This document shows, piece after piece, positions 10,860 through 26,340 of a DNA stretch of 64,000 nt (position 1 is the first letter of the stretch; each line of letters opens with the position of its first letter). Source of the DNA: Flaccisagitta enflata (taxonomy: Eukaryota > Chaetognatha > Sagittoidea > Aphragmophora); assembly GCA_965153355.1 (NCBI GenBank), contig OZ231128.1, forward strand, positions 18,352,001 to 18,416,000. The letters run 5' to 3'. The translations under genes were made by a program, and so were the position numbers. The notes below the pieces were generated by a model that was not told the origin of the DNA, ran no database searches, and saw nothing but the letters and a program-made list of their open reading frames with translations.

Positions 10860-11511
10860 GAGTAGTGGCTTTGATGTCACATCTGAGACTCAGTCGAGGG
10901 AGGCGTGTGAGGAGGGAAAGAACAGGGAAGAAGAGGAGGAGGAGGAAGAAGGAGGAGAAAGAAGAAGAGAAGGGAGAGGAAGGGGAGGAGGCAGGGGAGT
11001 TGTGTGACGCCAATAACGTCGATCCTGGCGGCAGCGGTGGCGCGGCGGTGGCGTGGCGGTGTGGCATCATTGGGGCTCGTAGTTTGGCCGCCGGTGGTGG
11101 TGACATTGGCGAGAGTGGTAACATTGGCAGCAGTGGTGTTACTGGAGGCTGCGATGAGGCCGGCCATTGGTTTATGACATCGGTGGAGTTGCTTACGGTC
11201 AGCGGTGTATTAGATAGGACTTGGTCAGTGGTGTATTAAATAGGACTTATGGGACTGCAGCTACTGTTGCAGCTGCTGGGGCACAGACGTTGTTAGGATG
11301 TAAATGGAAGAGTATTCAATAATTCAAAAGACACTTTTTAGTGATTACTGACATCGTTTCTAGTGAAATATGTTTTTGATAATAGAATTAGGCTATCATC
11401 TAATTGGATAAAAGAAAATTATCAGGCTTTTTATCATCTAATCAGGTAAAAGAAAATTATCAGCTATAGATTTGTATCATTTTTAGGAAATTCACTTTGT
11501 TTGGACTTATT
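10860..11511. other. GC-rich low-complexity, then AT-rich non-coding
   Basis: 10910-11160 is made of GAGGAAGAGG and GGTGGTGGCAGTGG-like degenerate triplets. The 124-codon + frame across it (10865-11239) has a repeat-derived composition (K/E/R then G/A/S) and no family resemblance, so I do not call a gene. 11170-11510 holds short direct repeats (TTAGATAGGACTT; ATTATCAGGCTTTTT) and nothing else recognisable. Confidence 0.4.
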
Positions 11512-11651
11512 AGTCGCGGACACCCGACTCTACACCTTACCGTGTCGGTCGTTTGGTCTGTCGGTTACAAATTTTGTTAAATTCCAAACGTTTATGCATT
11601 ACGGCTCCTGCCCAATCGTCCGCGACTGTTTTGCCGTGTATCCGGCCTTGT
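11512..11651 (-). mobile_element. Hairpin-ended element, copy 4 (GTCGCGGAC type)
   Basis: On the - strand it runs ACAAGGCCGGATACACGGCA, then AGTCGCGGACGATTGGGCAG, then a CGACAGACC tract, and ends at the hairpin AGTCGGGTGTCCGCGACT. The 5' arm GTCGCGGAC is the reverse complement of the 3' arm GTCCGCGAC. Confidence 0.7.
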
Positions 11652-11846
11652 TTTTGAGGTTGCAGTCCCAAGGATTTTAGCTCTCATACGCTCCTACTGA
11701 CTGTGGTGTTGCATGCGGGCGTGTTGACGCTGGCGGTTGTGATGCAGTGCTGTTGCTGGCGGAAGAGGTGTTTCTGACGGCAGTGATGACGTGGGCTATG
11801 ACTAAGTCGGTAGTGTTGATATCAGTACAGTGCAGAACAGTGCATC

Positions 11847-12585
11847 TATAACAAGGAGAGACTGGGGGACTGAAGGAGACTGAAGGGAGAGACCCAAGGG
11901 CATGATTGGACGGCGACTTGATGGTATTGTCCATGAGTTCATATTCAAGATGGGCTGGATGGTAACTGTGCCCATGACTGTTGAAGGCATTGCATCGGTT
12001 GGTGGGGGTCTCTCCAGATGATGTGCCTTGCCACGCAATGGTCCCTTCTCCTTGTTACAAGTTGTCTTCTCATGATGTTGCTGGCATATCATGGTCTGGA
12101 ACAAATGAGAGAGAGGTCCAATTACTAGAGAGCTTGACTAGTGTCGCCTGTCCATAGTTACTAGATTGTATGGGCCTATTGGCAGAGATAATGATAGCCT
12201 ATGTTACCATACCATGAGGGGCTTGTGTAGCCTATCAGAGGCATAGCAACCTCATGGCATCATCTGGTTGTCAGCAGCCTGTGGGACTGGTAGCCTATCA
12301 AAGGCATGAACCCAACTGATTCCAGGATACCTACAACCAGCATTACAGAGAGTATGATCAACCCATGTGAAGGAGAATGGATACACATGTAGTGGTAGTA
12401 AAAGGATGGAATAGATACCCAGGCAACAAATGTACCAACAGACGGACTAGACAGTATGACTCATGGATCAAGGATGGACAGAGGATGAGCCACAGCATCC
12501 ATATGACGGACATCAATAAAGTTAATTGACGCAAAATGGGATAACAGCATTATGTAAATGAGATTATCAGATTACCCTGGTTACA
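11847..12585 (+). repeat. 738-bp dispersed repeat, copy A (empty mariner site)
   Basis: This segment, TATAACAAGGAGAGACTGGG to CCCTGGTTACA, is about 99% identical to 18162-19516 once a 614-bp insertion is removed (differences seen: ACTAGAG/ACAAGAG, AGCCTATC/AGCCCATC, ACCCAAC/ACCAAAC). The two ends form a weak inverted repeat (TATAACAAGG versus TGTAACCAGG), so the unit may be a non-autonomous transposon. The uninterrupted site GGGCCTATTGG is at about 12172-12182. Short frames shared by both copies (FQTMICQQHHEKTTC on the - strand) are not recognised. Confidence 0.8.
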
Positions 12586-13265
12586 GGCGTACTATCTTCG
12601 GGGAAAGAAAATGTCCCCATTTTCAAAATTTAAGTGGCTTTTTTTTTTCTTTTTAAACGCGGTAAAAGAAACCGTAAAAGAAATGTATGGTCAAAACTGT
12701 AAAAACCGTAAAAGAACCGTCAATGAAATGTATGGTCAAAGAAAAAGAACTGTAAAAGATATGTATGGTCAAAATCCCATACTATAATGCACAAACGAAA
12801 GTGTGTAAAGCATCTCATTGCTTTGACTGATAGCGAAAGTAATGGTAAATGTGAGACTGATTATGGGCGTATACATTTCGGGGGGAAAAAAATGTCCCCA
12901 TTTCCTTTTATGTGACAAAAGATACAGGCACCTCTGTAAATTGTATTAAGAGGGAAAAAATGTATTCCTACTTTTCAGTCTATGCACTGGTACCACCACA
13001 GCTAGCAATCAATAGATGCCTAGGCATTGAATAATTCAGACTAAGTATAGGCACTGGCCCAAATGAGAATGAAAAGAAAAGCTACATTCTTTCATTGTCA
13101 AATGAACGCTTTGCCATAGGAGTAAATGATGAACCGAAAATGACTAATTAGACTGCCAAGATTGATTGGGATCGAACAAGGGAAGCAAAAAAATCGTAGC
13201 AACCAGTGAGTGTAAAGACCAAGACTTAGAGATATGAAAGAAATTCATGCTGTCAAAACTGTGGA
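12586..13265. other. Non-coding, with GTCCCCATTT direct repeats
   Basis: Two direct copies of a GGCGTA...TTCGGGG...AATGTCCCCATTT block occur at about 12586-12635 and 12866-12902. Between them are repeated GAAATGTATGGTCAAA and AACCGTAAAAG words (12660-12780). No gene was recognised. Confidence 0.4.
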
Positions 13266-13415
13266 TCACCAAAAGACTTTTTTTTTGTCTTTTTTTGTTT
13301 TTTTTTGTCTTTTTTGTAGTTTTTTTTTTTTTTTTTTGTCTTTTTTGTTGTTTTTTTTTTTTTTTTTTTTTGTTCTTTTTCTTTTTGCTTTCTTTTATTT
13401 ATTTTTTTTTTTATA
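13266..13415. repeat. T-rich tract (T10-T17 blocks)
   Basis: Long T runs are interrupted by G or C (TTTTTTTGTCTTTTTTTG). The 60-74 residue F-rich frames here are artefacts. Confidence 0.9.
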
Positions 13416-13419
13416 AATC

Positions 13420-14480
13420 CGTTTTGCAACAAGTACTAGCCCACCAACTCGAGAAAAGTTTTGAATTTTAAGGGAACAATTCTTTCAAAAGTAGCAAATA
13501 GAAATTGCGTCAAGGCTGTCAGATTCCTACTATCGGAAAGATTGGCTACAGAACTATAAGAAACGCCATGTTTGCTTGAGTGAAAGAAAATTGTGTAAGA
13601 GGCAATCAATGAAAGGTAGCATGATAGCGGGTGCCAGCGTTAAAAAGTAAGAATTCCAAATACGAATTTCAAATACGGATCCCCTTTGCAAATCTTTAAG
13701 ACCTAAAGCTGCCGTGAATTTATTCTTTCATTCAAATTTGTATCTTAACGACTGATCGGGCACACGAGTTCTGCATTGCTTTGTTGGTAGACCATCAGGA
13801 TCATGGAGCAATGCAGAAAGGTAAAAAAAAAGGGGGAAAAATGTTTACCCATGGGAACTATTCAGTAAGATTGGCCGTAGTATCGCGATGAAGCTACTTT
13901 AAAGGATTTGCTTTTGCTTGACGATGTCGTTACTAAAAAAGTTAAATTGTTTCTGGGGCATCACTCAATCGACCGTCACGAAAGTTTCTTTTAGAGAATT
14001 TCCGATGGATTGCACAGATGGAGTTGGTCGCCCAAAAAAGGTCTTTAGGGAGGGGGGGGGGGTTTGTCAACAAAAATTGTCCCATGAAGAAGAGGGGGGG
14101 GGGTCGTTGAGCCGGCGGCGGAACCATCTTCACGCCACCGAGAATTGATTTGCCCACAGAAGCCCTGAATCTGGCAAAGGCCATCGGCAAGCCTTTTTGC
14201 CAGCAAGGATCGCGAAGAGAACGCCATTATCATGGCCAGACAGGAAATGGGCGCCTCGGGTAGTCCAACATCTACCCGCCATGCGATGTCTACAAAACGG
14301 TGGCGAGATTGCGTGTGCCGTGGAGTGAATTTGAATTTGCTGTAGTCAGGAAGCCGGAAGAGTCTCCACACTGCTCTGTATATCTGGTTGTGGTTGTTGC
14401 CTATATTTTTGTATTTGTGTGGAACGTCTGGTCGTTACTGTTGTTTGCTGCTGCTGCCACTGTCGTTGATGCCGTTATAA
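13420..14480. other. Unassigned stretch with G-runs
   Basis: No family was recognised. Two runs of 8-10 G (14050-14061, 14094-14103) lie about 35 bp apart and could support G-quadruplex structure. A - strand frame (14045-14371) has mixed composition but matches nothing I know. There are no splice-bordered candidates that I can support. Confidence 0.35.
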
Positions 14481-14489
14481 ATAATACTG

Positions 14490-14723
14490 CAATCGATGAT
14501 GTTGCTGCTGCCATTCTAGTTGTTGTTGAAATTCAATGGTGGTAAAGTTGTTATCGCCGCGGCCGCCACGGCCGCCGCTATTGTCAACCCTGATGTTGTC
14601 CGAGTTGCTATTGCTGAAGAGTGTCAGCATTGTTGAAATTGTTGCTGTTGATGCTGTTGCTGTTGTTTCTTTGATGTCTACTGTTGATATTGTTTTTGCA
14701 GCTGCTGCTGTTGTTGTTAGGAC

Positions 14724-14796
<73 letters not shown>

Positions 14797-14824
14797 GCTG
14801 TTGTTGCTGTTGTTGTTGTAATTT

Positions 14825-14893
<69 letters not shown>

Positions 14894-14956
14894 CTGTTGT
14901 TGTTGCTGCTACTGTGTCACTGTTGCCACTTTTGTTGTTGTTGTTGTTGCTGCTGC

Positions 14957-15052
<96 letters not shown>

Positions 15053-16440
15053 CGTTGCTGTTGTTTTTGCTGCTGACGTTGAAATTTTTGGTTGTGTTGC
15101 TGCAGTTGTCGTGAATGCCTCTTATTGTTGTCAATGTCGCTGTTGTTGCTGCTGTTGCTGTTGCTGTTACTGTTCCATCAAAGTATAAGGCTATTCCAAA
15201 TGATGCAAACGAAGGTCTGAGGATGAGGTTGAATACCCTCAAGAAGTGGCGCCGGAGCAGGTAAAATAGGTGATGGCGCAGAGGATGTGGTAAAGGCGCT
15301 AGGGATAATGAGTAAAATGATGCCCATTCTGGCCTGATTGGCGTTGAAGAGCAAATGATGACGCTGATGAGGAAAGAATTGGCGTCAAGGATTTCCGAAT
15401 TGAAATTGACTGATGTCACTCGACATGAGGAGAGAGATTGGAAGCCTTGGTCTTTGTTGCTGCTCTGGATTATGATGTTGTCTATGTTGCTGACTTTGTT
15501 GATGTTGATGCCACTGATGATGTTTTTGTTGTAGTTGTTGTTACTGCCACTGTTGTCAATGTTGTTGCTGCAAATGAAGTAAATGCTGAATAGAAATGCT
15601 ACTTTGTGTTGGAAGACAGTCTTGTGAAACATGTTACTGTTTCTATTGATGATGAGGCGGCTGCTGTTGTTGCTGCTGATGAGGTTGATGTGCCGTCGCT
15701 GTTAATGCTTTTGATGTGATAATGACTGTGATTGTGACGATGCTGATTCTACTGTTGCTGTTGATGCTGTTAATGTTGTTGATGCGTTCATGCTGGTGAT
15801 GATGTAGATGCTCCTTTTACAGTTGATGCTGTTGGTGAGTTAATCCTGGTGATGGTGATGATGATGATGCTGCTGTTGCTGTGGATGTTGCCTTGATGTT
15901 ATCGCTGAAGGTGGTGATTCTGTTGTTGCCTTGGAAAACATCAGCGTGGAATTTGGAAATGACTTATTGAGGTTTCCATTGATACTAATGCTGATACTGT
16001 TGATGCTGTTGATGTTGGCCACTGATGATGTTGCCAATGCTGTCGATACTGATTATGTTGTTGACTCTGTCAATGTTGCCAATGTTGCTGTTGATGGTGA
16101 TGATGTCGTTGTCTTGGGAAACAATATTGTCATTGATGGTGCTGTTGATGCGGTTCAAGCTAATCATGATATCGATGCTTCTGATGCTGATAGTGCTGTT
16201 GATGTTGTCGCTGATGTAGTTGATTATATTGGTGTTGATGATGCCATTGGTTCAGAGGCTGTCTATATCGATGGGGTTGTTGATGTTGTCAATGTTGTTG
16301 TTGCCAATAAGAATTGCCCGGCCTTGGCTGTTAATGTTTCTATTGCCTTTGGTAATGATGATGTTGTAATTATTGCAGTTGGCGCCACTGTCGTTGTTTC
16401 TGATAGAGCGGAGGATCTTTGCTTGGTTTGGCTCTAAATT
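14490..16440. repeat. GTT/GCT/GAT trinucleotide mega-tract (~1.9 kb)
   Basis: The core (about 14700-15060) is nearly pure (GTT)n with GCT interruptions. It decays outward into GTTGATGTTGCTG-type degenerate triplets to about 16430. Long frames on both strands (poly-V/L/C on +, poly-N/T on -, and the D/V-rich 168-codon frame at 15931-16437) follow the triplet bias. They show no independent coding evidence. Confidence 0.85.
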
Positions 16441-17010
16441 GGCTTTAGATTCGTTGAGACTTAGCTTGGACCTTGACTTTGGACAGGCTCAGGACCAGGC
16501 TTGGGGCCGGCAATAGGCCTAATAATTGGCTTGGGACTTGGTCTGAGATTTGACTTGGTTTGAGGATTGGCATAAAACTTGGCGAGTAGCGTGAAACTTG
16601 GCTAAGGACTTGTTCTGCTGAAAATTGTTCTCGTAAAGTGACATTGATTTATGGCTGCATCGAAAGTCTTCTGGATAAGGCAAAATTGCTGTGACAATAG
16701 TCTTTGACGTTCGAGATGAGAATAATGATGCCGTTGTTGCTGTGGTTTCGGTTGCTCTTGTTGTTGCATATTGATATTGATATGGCTGTTGCGGTATTCA
16801 ATGTTGAGACTCTTGTTGTTTCTGTCGTTTTCCCCACCTATATTTTGAACTAAATGCCCCCAACAATCCCTTTTGCAAGTGGTGGTTCAACCAATGTGAA
16901 ACCGGTTGGGAGCGGGCGGGTAAAAAAAAAGAAAAATGGGGAACTAATCATGCCAAGTGGGTGATCCGCAGACCAATGGGCATGAATTGGCAAAAAAAAA
17001 AAGGTTAAAG
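16441..17010. repeat. Degenerate CTTGGACTTGG minisatellite and flank
   Basis: From 16440 to 16620 words such as GGCTTGGGACTTGG and TTGACTTGG recur at 12-20 bp spacing. The remainder is unassigned, with a GTTGTTGC echo of the preceding tract. Confidence 0.5.
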
Positions 17011-18161
17011 AAGAGGTAAGATGAGGCATGTACTCATTTATTTGGATTTATTGTAACATAATTGTAACATATATTGTAATATGTACGCATCTGTTGCAGT
17101 TTTTGTTTTTGTTCTACGTACTATGGCCGCGCAGATTCTGTTCTTTCTTCTACTTGATACGAATACGTATATTTTGGTTTGTTAGTTGTTACTGTTGCAA
17201 TGGCGGAAGGAAGGAAAGTTGCAGACTGAGACCGCGAGGAAGAAGGATCCATTGAGAAGTTGGAAGACCTTTGACAGAATGATGTTGTAGTAAGTTTGAG
17301 GCTGAAGTTGTTTAGGATGACGGCCCAAGTAATAAAGGAAAATGTCAGCTGAAGAATTGGTCTCACAATAGGCTCTGCGGAACATGGTGGTGGGTAGAAT
17401 TCTTGAAAGAGTTTTGAATTCCATCAAATCTCGGCACTTGCTATCCACAATATAGAAGGCTTACTTGGACAATATAATTCGGTGGTAGTGATTGTGATGA
17501 GGCAGGACGATCTATAAACTATGAGATAGACAAAAGGGGAGCCATATTTAGTCCACTTCCCCTTATCCCAATCTCCTTGAGATGTTTAACGAGAGAGATG
17601 ACGATGACGAGGCGAGAAAAGATTCTCTACAAACTGCTCTACAAACTGGGAGATCGAATCTGTAGGGGAGCAGGAGGCAGTGTTATCGGACTTCCCCTAC
17701 ACCTTTTCTCCAAAATTGGTGACACTCAAGGTGTGCGAGACGAGATTAGACGAGATAGTGCCGACGCTTGAATTATACGCCTTTTCAGGGACCCAAAGTT
17801 TGATGAAAAACGGAAAGCGTAGAAATCGCATATGCTGAAAGAGTTCCGACATTCAAATGTGGTTTAACTTGCATGGTCCCCTTTGCCACAAGTTTTCCTT
17901 GGAGCATGCAGTCGGGAGAATGGTAGAGGCGCTGGGAAAACAGCATGAAAGAAGTGATGGATCCAGGGAGCATACCGTGAGAGCATATTTCCTTGCCGAG
18001 AGATACTTAGAGTTTAAACCTCAGGAAGCGCCAATCCTCAAATGAAATGGGAATCTGATCAATCATTTAGCCATAGGACCTTGTTCCAGACCTCTTATTG
18101 AACCTCATCAGGGCGGCCCACAGGGGTGCAAGTGCCTAAGCACATCGGCCGAATGCACCAG
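17011..18161. other. Unassigned stretch
   Basis: Codon-like frames exist (for example - strand 17182-17448 and + strand 17857-18045), but none resembles a known family or has supporting splice signals. A small inverted repeat (GTAGGGGAGCAGG...CTTCCCCTAC) lies at about 17663-17702. Confidence 0.3.
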
Positions 18162-18493
18162 TATAACAAGGAGAGACTGGGGGACTGAAGGAGACTGAAG
18201 GGAGAGACCCAAGGGCATGATTGGACGGCGACTTGATGGTATTGTCCATGAGTTCATATTCAAGATGGGCTGGATGGTAACTGTGCCCATGACTGTTGAA
18301 GGCATTGCATCGGTTGGTGGGGGTCTCTCCAGATGATGTGCCTTGCCACGCAATGGTCCCTTCTCCTTGTTACAAGTTGTCTTCTCATGATGTTGCTGGC
18401 ATATCATGGTCTGGAACAAATGAGAGAGAGGTCCAATTACAAGAGAGCTTGACTAGTGTCGCCTGTCCATAGTTACTAGATTGTATGGGCCTA

Positions 18494-19107
18494 CCATCTT
18501 GGCCATAAATATGGAAACAGTTAGTGTATAAGTTGATTTATTGACTAGAATTGAACGACAAACATATCAAAACGCATCTAGTATTTTGTGTGACCGCCTT
18601 GGGCATTGACCACCGCCTGCATGCGCCGTGGCATCGATTCGTAGAGAGACTGGAGGTACGCCGGAGTGATGTTGTCCCAAACCTTTTGCGCGATTCTTTT
18701 CAGCCCAGCGATCGATGTTGCTCGTTCGTGTCGCTGCAGGTGCTTCATTTGGCTCCACAAGTTTTCAATGGGATTGAGATCTGGACTGTTTCCAGGCCAA
18801 CCCTCGAAGAGCTTAACACCTCGATCCTGGTGCCATTTCTTCGTAGATTTGGCCCGATGCGCGGGAAAGATGATGACGCTGAGGGGTAAAATGTTTTCTT
18901 TTCCTCCATTTCTTTCCTCCTGCAAAAAGCATATGCTTTCTTCTTTCGGCTCTCATTTCTAAACGAATAAAGATACAGGAACCAGCTTGGTCTCATTCGA
19001 TAGATCTTTCGCAGACGCAAATTTTGAAAAAAAAATCATCTCTCTGCGATGAAAATTGAGCGAGTTGTGACACTTTTTAGCTGTTTCCATATTTGAGGCC
19101 AAGATGG
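18494..19107 (-). mobile_element. Tc1/mariner deletion derivative, 614 bp
   Basis: Terminal inverted repeats CCATCTTGGCCATAAATATG (left) and CCATCTTGGCCTCAAATATG (right, read inward) continue into GAAACAG. TA is duplicated on both sides (18492-18493 and 19108-19109), and the paralogous segment at 12177 has a single TA. The interior keeps only the 3' part of a transposase on the - strand. Confidence 0.9.
18578..18868 (-). pseudogene. Truncated Tc1-type transposase (C-terminal ~95 aa)
   Basis: The - strand frame reads AHRAKSTKKWHQDRGVKLFE, then GWPGNSPDLNPIENLWSQMK, and ends ...VVNAQGGHTKY. SPDLNPIENLW holds the catalytic E of the DD34E triad. The segment that should carry the second Asp (normally in a QQDN-like motif before AHRA) is corrupted, and the helix-turn-helix half with the first Asp is absent. 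The copy cannot encode an active transposase. Confidence 0.88.
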
Positions 19108-19593
19108 TATTGGCAGAGATAATGATAGCCTATGTTACCATACCATGAGGGGCTTGTGTAGCCCATCAGAGGCATAGCAACCTCATGGCATCATCTGGTT
19201 GTCAGCAGCCTGTGGGACTGGTAGCCTATCAAAGGCATGAACCAAACTGATTCCAGGATACCTACAACCAGCATTACAGAGAGTATGATCAACCCATGTG
19301 AAGGAGAATGGATACACATGTAGTGGTAGTAAAAGGATGGAATAGATACCCAGGCAACAAATGTACCAACAGACGGACTAGACAGTATGACTCATGGATC
19401 AAGGATGGACAGAGGATGAGCCACAGCATCCATATGACGGACATCAATAAAGTTAATTGACGCAAAATGGGATAACAGCATTATGTAAATGAGATTATCA
19501 GATTACCCTGGTTACACATCGTGACCATACATCACTGATATTGGCGGATCACAGCAGACACGATGGAATGTAGTGAGGCAAGTTGAAGACAAA

Positions 19594-19799
19594 ACAAGTG
19601 ACGCGGGGTTACAATATCGTTGCGGACGGGTGGGCAAGGGCATCCAACCCCCATCCAGACCTCAACCCACCCCAAACACTCAAACACAAAAAGTTTCGAA
19701 AACGCTCGTTTTCCCACTTTTCAACTCGATCACCATGACGGACGGACCAACGGACAGACGGACGGACAAAGCCTCTTATAGAGTTGCGTGTCCGCAACT
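19594..19799 (+). mobile_element. Hairpin-ended element, copy 5 (GTTGCGGAC type)
   Basis: It begins ACAAGTGACGCGGGGTTACA, followed by GTTGCGGACGGGTGGGCAAG. It ends with (CGGACGGACC)n and the hairpin AGTTGCGTGTCCGCAACT (19782-19799) plus AAAAA. The 5' arm GTTGCGGAC is the exact reverse complement of GTCCGCAAC in the 3' hairpin. It is the closest relative of copy 1. Confidence 0.75.
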
Positions 19800-21393
<1,594 letters not shown>

Positions 21394-21439
21394 CACACCG
21401 CCCGTGGCATTGGAATACAACTTTTGAAGTTTCCGTTTT

Positions 21440-21700
21440 TAACAACGCGTTAGGCGCCGTTGGCTTTGGCGTTGGCATTAGATTTGGCGTTGGCTGTGGC
21501 TTTTGCTTTTGCTTTGGTGTTGGCATTAGTAAAGTTGGTGCCCTGGCTTTGGCGTTGGTTATTTTGTTGGCTAAGACATTACCTTGGCTCTAGCATTGTC
21601 GTTAGCATTGTTTTTTTTTGTTGGCGTTGGCATCACCTTGGCTCTAGCACTGTCGTTGGCGTTGGCGTTGGCGTTGGCGATGGCGTTGACGTTGTGAAGC
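21440..21700 (+). repeat. TTGGCG hexanucleotide-rich minisatellite
   Basis: Degenerate GTTGGC(G/A)TTGGC words recur from 21455 to 21690, with a CATTACCTTGGCTCTAGCA/CATCACCTTGGCTCTAGCA direct repeat (about 21576 and 21630). The frame through 21460-21756 (ALALALDLALAV) is low-complexity. Confidence 0.6.
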
Positions 21701-21837
21701 ATCGGCACAGCATTGGTGTGATATTGGCGCACTATGGAGTATGGTGCTTGATTTAAGTGTGTTATTCATCAGCTGAGCTGAAAACAGCATTGGTGAGTAC
21801 AAGCGCAGCATGCAGCACTGCCACTGGCGTGAGGTTG

Positions 21838-23376
<1,539 letters not shown>

Positions 23377-24468
23377 TCAGGAGCATTGTCACTTCGTTGT
23401 CGTGAAAAGTGATTTTTCTTGTCCCTTAAATTCTTAGAACGATCCCATAAAAAATCTCGATTTTGTTGCAAGCATCAATTAAGACTTAAAGGATTTTATG
23501 GTATCTATTTCTCTATCGTTGTTTGTTTCTCTGTGTCTGTCTGTTTCTTCCTGCATCTTTTTCTCTGTCTCTTGTTCTGTCTACCTGTTTAATATTTCTG
23601 CCAGTTTTGTCTGTTTCTCTCTGTTTATGTCATTTGTTTTTTTTTCCACTTTGCCTGTCTCTCTCTCTCTCTTAGCGTTCAAATCCGGAAAGAAAGGTGA
23701 AACTTGGGATTCTGGTACAATTTGACATGCTCTTTCAAGCTAGCTGTTTATCTTTTGATGATCATGACTGGGTTGCTGCAAATTGCCGCAATTAGTGGAA
23801 TATATTGCTGCAAATGACCATAACTATAAAAAAAATAAAAATGAAGTTAGCAAACCTATGGTGAAGCTAAATAAGTGTATTGGCTACTACCTGATCAAAT
23901 TTCAGGTCCTTGCAGCAAATTTAACAGCCGCAGCAACTTGCTGAAAAATCGGGATTTAGCCAAAAATTGACAAAAATGAAAAAAATAAGTTTACCAATAG
24001 GTGTGAAGGGTTTAAATGAAGAAATTGATTCCTGGCGACCTAAAAGGTGAGTTGGAGCTACCAAAAAGTTTTGTTACAGACACTGCTCCTAAAAATATTG
24101 CTGCAGCAACTCACACAAACGACTTATATTTCTTATATTTGAATAGAAAACTGTTTCTTAAAATTTTTCAGAAATGTTTTTTGAAAAATCTTTGTTGGCA
24201 TAACAGTATTCTAGATGAGATAATCATTAGTACAGTAAATGATTAGTTTTTATTACCTAATACATTTTTCCGTTCTGCTGTAGCAAAGTTCAAAAGTACA
24301 GCAACTTTTATTAAAGAGTATTCAAAATGAACACAGAAGATATTGTATTCAAAATAAAATCAAAACATATTGTATTCAAAAAGAAAACAGAAGACATTGT
24401 TTTAAGTTTTAAATAAAAAAGTTGCAACAGGCATTGTAAAAAATTTTTTTACTGAGATTTTTATTTTT

Positions 24469-24683
24469 AGTCGCCTTATTTGACTCTTCACCCTGCTTTG
24501 TCGGTCTATTAGTCCATCTGTTGGTCTGTTGGTCCGTCAGTCTGTCGGTCCGTTCATCACATGTAACTTTTTATGGTTTTTGTGGTCTTTAATCTCACAG
24601 CTCCTACCCAAATGATCAAGTGACCTCAAATATGATCCTTGCTTACCCGCACGCGACTGGGGTAGCCGTGTATCCGGCCTTGT
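24469..24683 (-). mobile_element. Hairpin-ended element, copy 6
   Basis: On the - strand: ACAAGGCCGGATACACGGCT, AGTCGCGTGCGGGTAAGCAA, a GACCGACAGACTGACGGACC tract, then a decayed hairpin (AGTCAAATAAGGCGACT). The hairpin loop is enlarged but the arm AGTC...GACT remains. It is nested in the 3.4-kb element. Confidence 0.6.
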
Positions 24684-25907
24684 CATTATAGATTATCCAA
24701 GCTTACCTCATAAAAACATATCACTTAATCACCTTATTCATACTTTGATTTATCAGCTAGCTCAACAGATAAATATAACTTAAAAAAAATAGAAACAAAT
24801 TCTACGTTTTCTGTCAATGAACTTTTAATAAGGGAAAACCAATAGATGTCATATTTATTATGATAGTGAAGAAAGTGGTTCATAGATGCAAGAAATGAAA
24901 TAAAAGTAATTGCTTTCATCTTTGATATGAGTGTAGGTAAAAAAAAAAAATCATCAAGAAAACTTGGTTATATTAGCAGCGAATGGAGGGAATTAGGTTT
25001 TTCAGTGAATAATGTATTGATGAAATAACAAAATGTGTATATTTATAGAAGTTGATTTCTTTGAAACATTGATTAATTGCTATCACATATACGGACAGGA
25101 AGATTAATCAATATATAGAGTTCATCCTTATCAGAAACACATATTTCATCATCAAATAACAATGTATCATAAACATAATTTGGATTACTTATGTTTTTTG
25201 TACTATTTCTATATATTATTGTATCTACCTGATTGGTTTCATTAATGGGGAGACTATGATTTTCAGTACTTGGAACATCTTGTTCATCTGTTTCGCTACT
25301 TTCCCCATTGTTGTTTGGTTTTTTGATGGGGATTACAATAGCGATATCAAGTTCTTTCCCTAAGTTATTTTCTATTTTTGGTTTTACATTTTTTTCAAAT
25401 CAAGTGCACAATTTTTTTAGGCCATTTGAATATATTTCTAATTTTTATATAGTCTTTGTTGAAATTTGATTTTAAGAGCTTTTTGTGAAACTCTCTATGT
25501 TGAAGGTTTCTTTTCATGCTTTGGAAAAGATATGATGGTAGAGTGAGTGTATCTAAAACATAACATTAAAGGAAAGATAAAATATAAATATAAAAAATAA
25601 GCAAAGTTGTTTAGCCTCATTTTTTAATAGTTGATTGGATATTTATGAATAATTAAAATAATAATATTGTGGAAAAATGGCACAAGACAGCAACAAAGTT
25701 ATGTCATGGGGAAAATTCTTTGATAAAATAGATTCAATTCAATGTTATGGCTAATGCTTATGTCAAGTGGAATGTTTAGAGAAAGAAGCAAAAACTTGAA
25801 TTATTTTTTGTCCCTGAATTTTTTTATACCTGTATTTTTAGTATATGTTATTTCAGTATGCTGGAAACATTGGGCTGATTTTTTTGCCTGGATATATTGT
25901 TTGTGAG

Positions 25908-26340
25908 AAGCGGCCCCAAAGGGCCGATATTCTGTAAGACAGGGGGGAACTTTAAGACGTCCGTTCGTCCTCTGTCATTCTGTCCATCCTTCCATCCTTC
26001 CATCCCCCCCTTGGCCACCGGAGCCTCAAGTCTGCAGACTCAAGCCTGATTTTGGTTCTTGGAGCCCTCAAATTAGCCCTTTCAGACCTCAATTTAGCCC
26101 TCAAGAAATAAAATCACATTTCCAGACCTTATATCTGCTCTCATATCAGCCCTCCCGACTTCAAATCGGCCCTCCAGGCCTCAAATCAACTCTTCTGGCC
26201 TCAAATTTGTCCTCTAGGCTTCAAGCCTGCCCCCCAAACCTCAAATCTGCTCTTTTGGACTAAATTCTGCCATCCCTTTGAGGTGCTACCTTGCTCTCAC
26301 TCCACGCAGGGCATCCGGTACCGCTGATCATGTGCAATCC
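25908..26340 (+). repeat. Degenerate 'CCTCAAATCNGCCCT' tandem repeat block
   Basis: The block starts AGCGGCCCCAAAGGGCCGAT and has about ten ~28-bp units built on CAGACCTCAAATCTGCCCTC. It ends at GCAGGGCATCCGGTACCGCT, which recurs after the related element at 37267-37775 (GCAGGGCACGGGTACCGCTG). Confidence 0.6.

Larger units (their letters stand above)
18162..19516 (+). repeat. 738-bp dispersed repeat, copy B (interrupted by mariner)
   Basis: This is the same sequence as 11847-12585, including both ends (TATAACAAGG...CCCTGGTTACA), but it carries a 614-bp Tc1/mariner derivative at the TA within GGGCCTATTGG. The near-identity of the two copies, separated by 6.3 kb inside one intron, indicates a recent duplication or transposition. 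Confidence 0.85.

Noticed and set aside
10225-11239. 299-codon F/L/S-rich - strand frame and 124-codon + strand frame
   Set aside because: They cover the GAAA array and GGAGGA/GGTGGC tracts; repeat-derived composition.
14475-16437. Long frames including a 385-codon N/T-rich - strand frame and a 168-codon D/V-rich + strand frame
   Set aside because: Composition follows degenerate GTT/GAT triplets; no domain, no splice signals, and opposite-strand frames are equally open.
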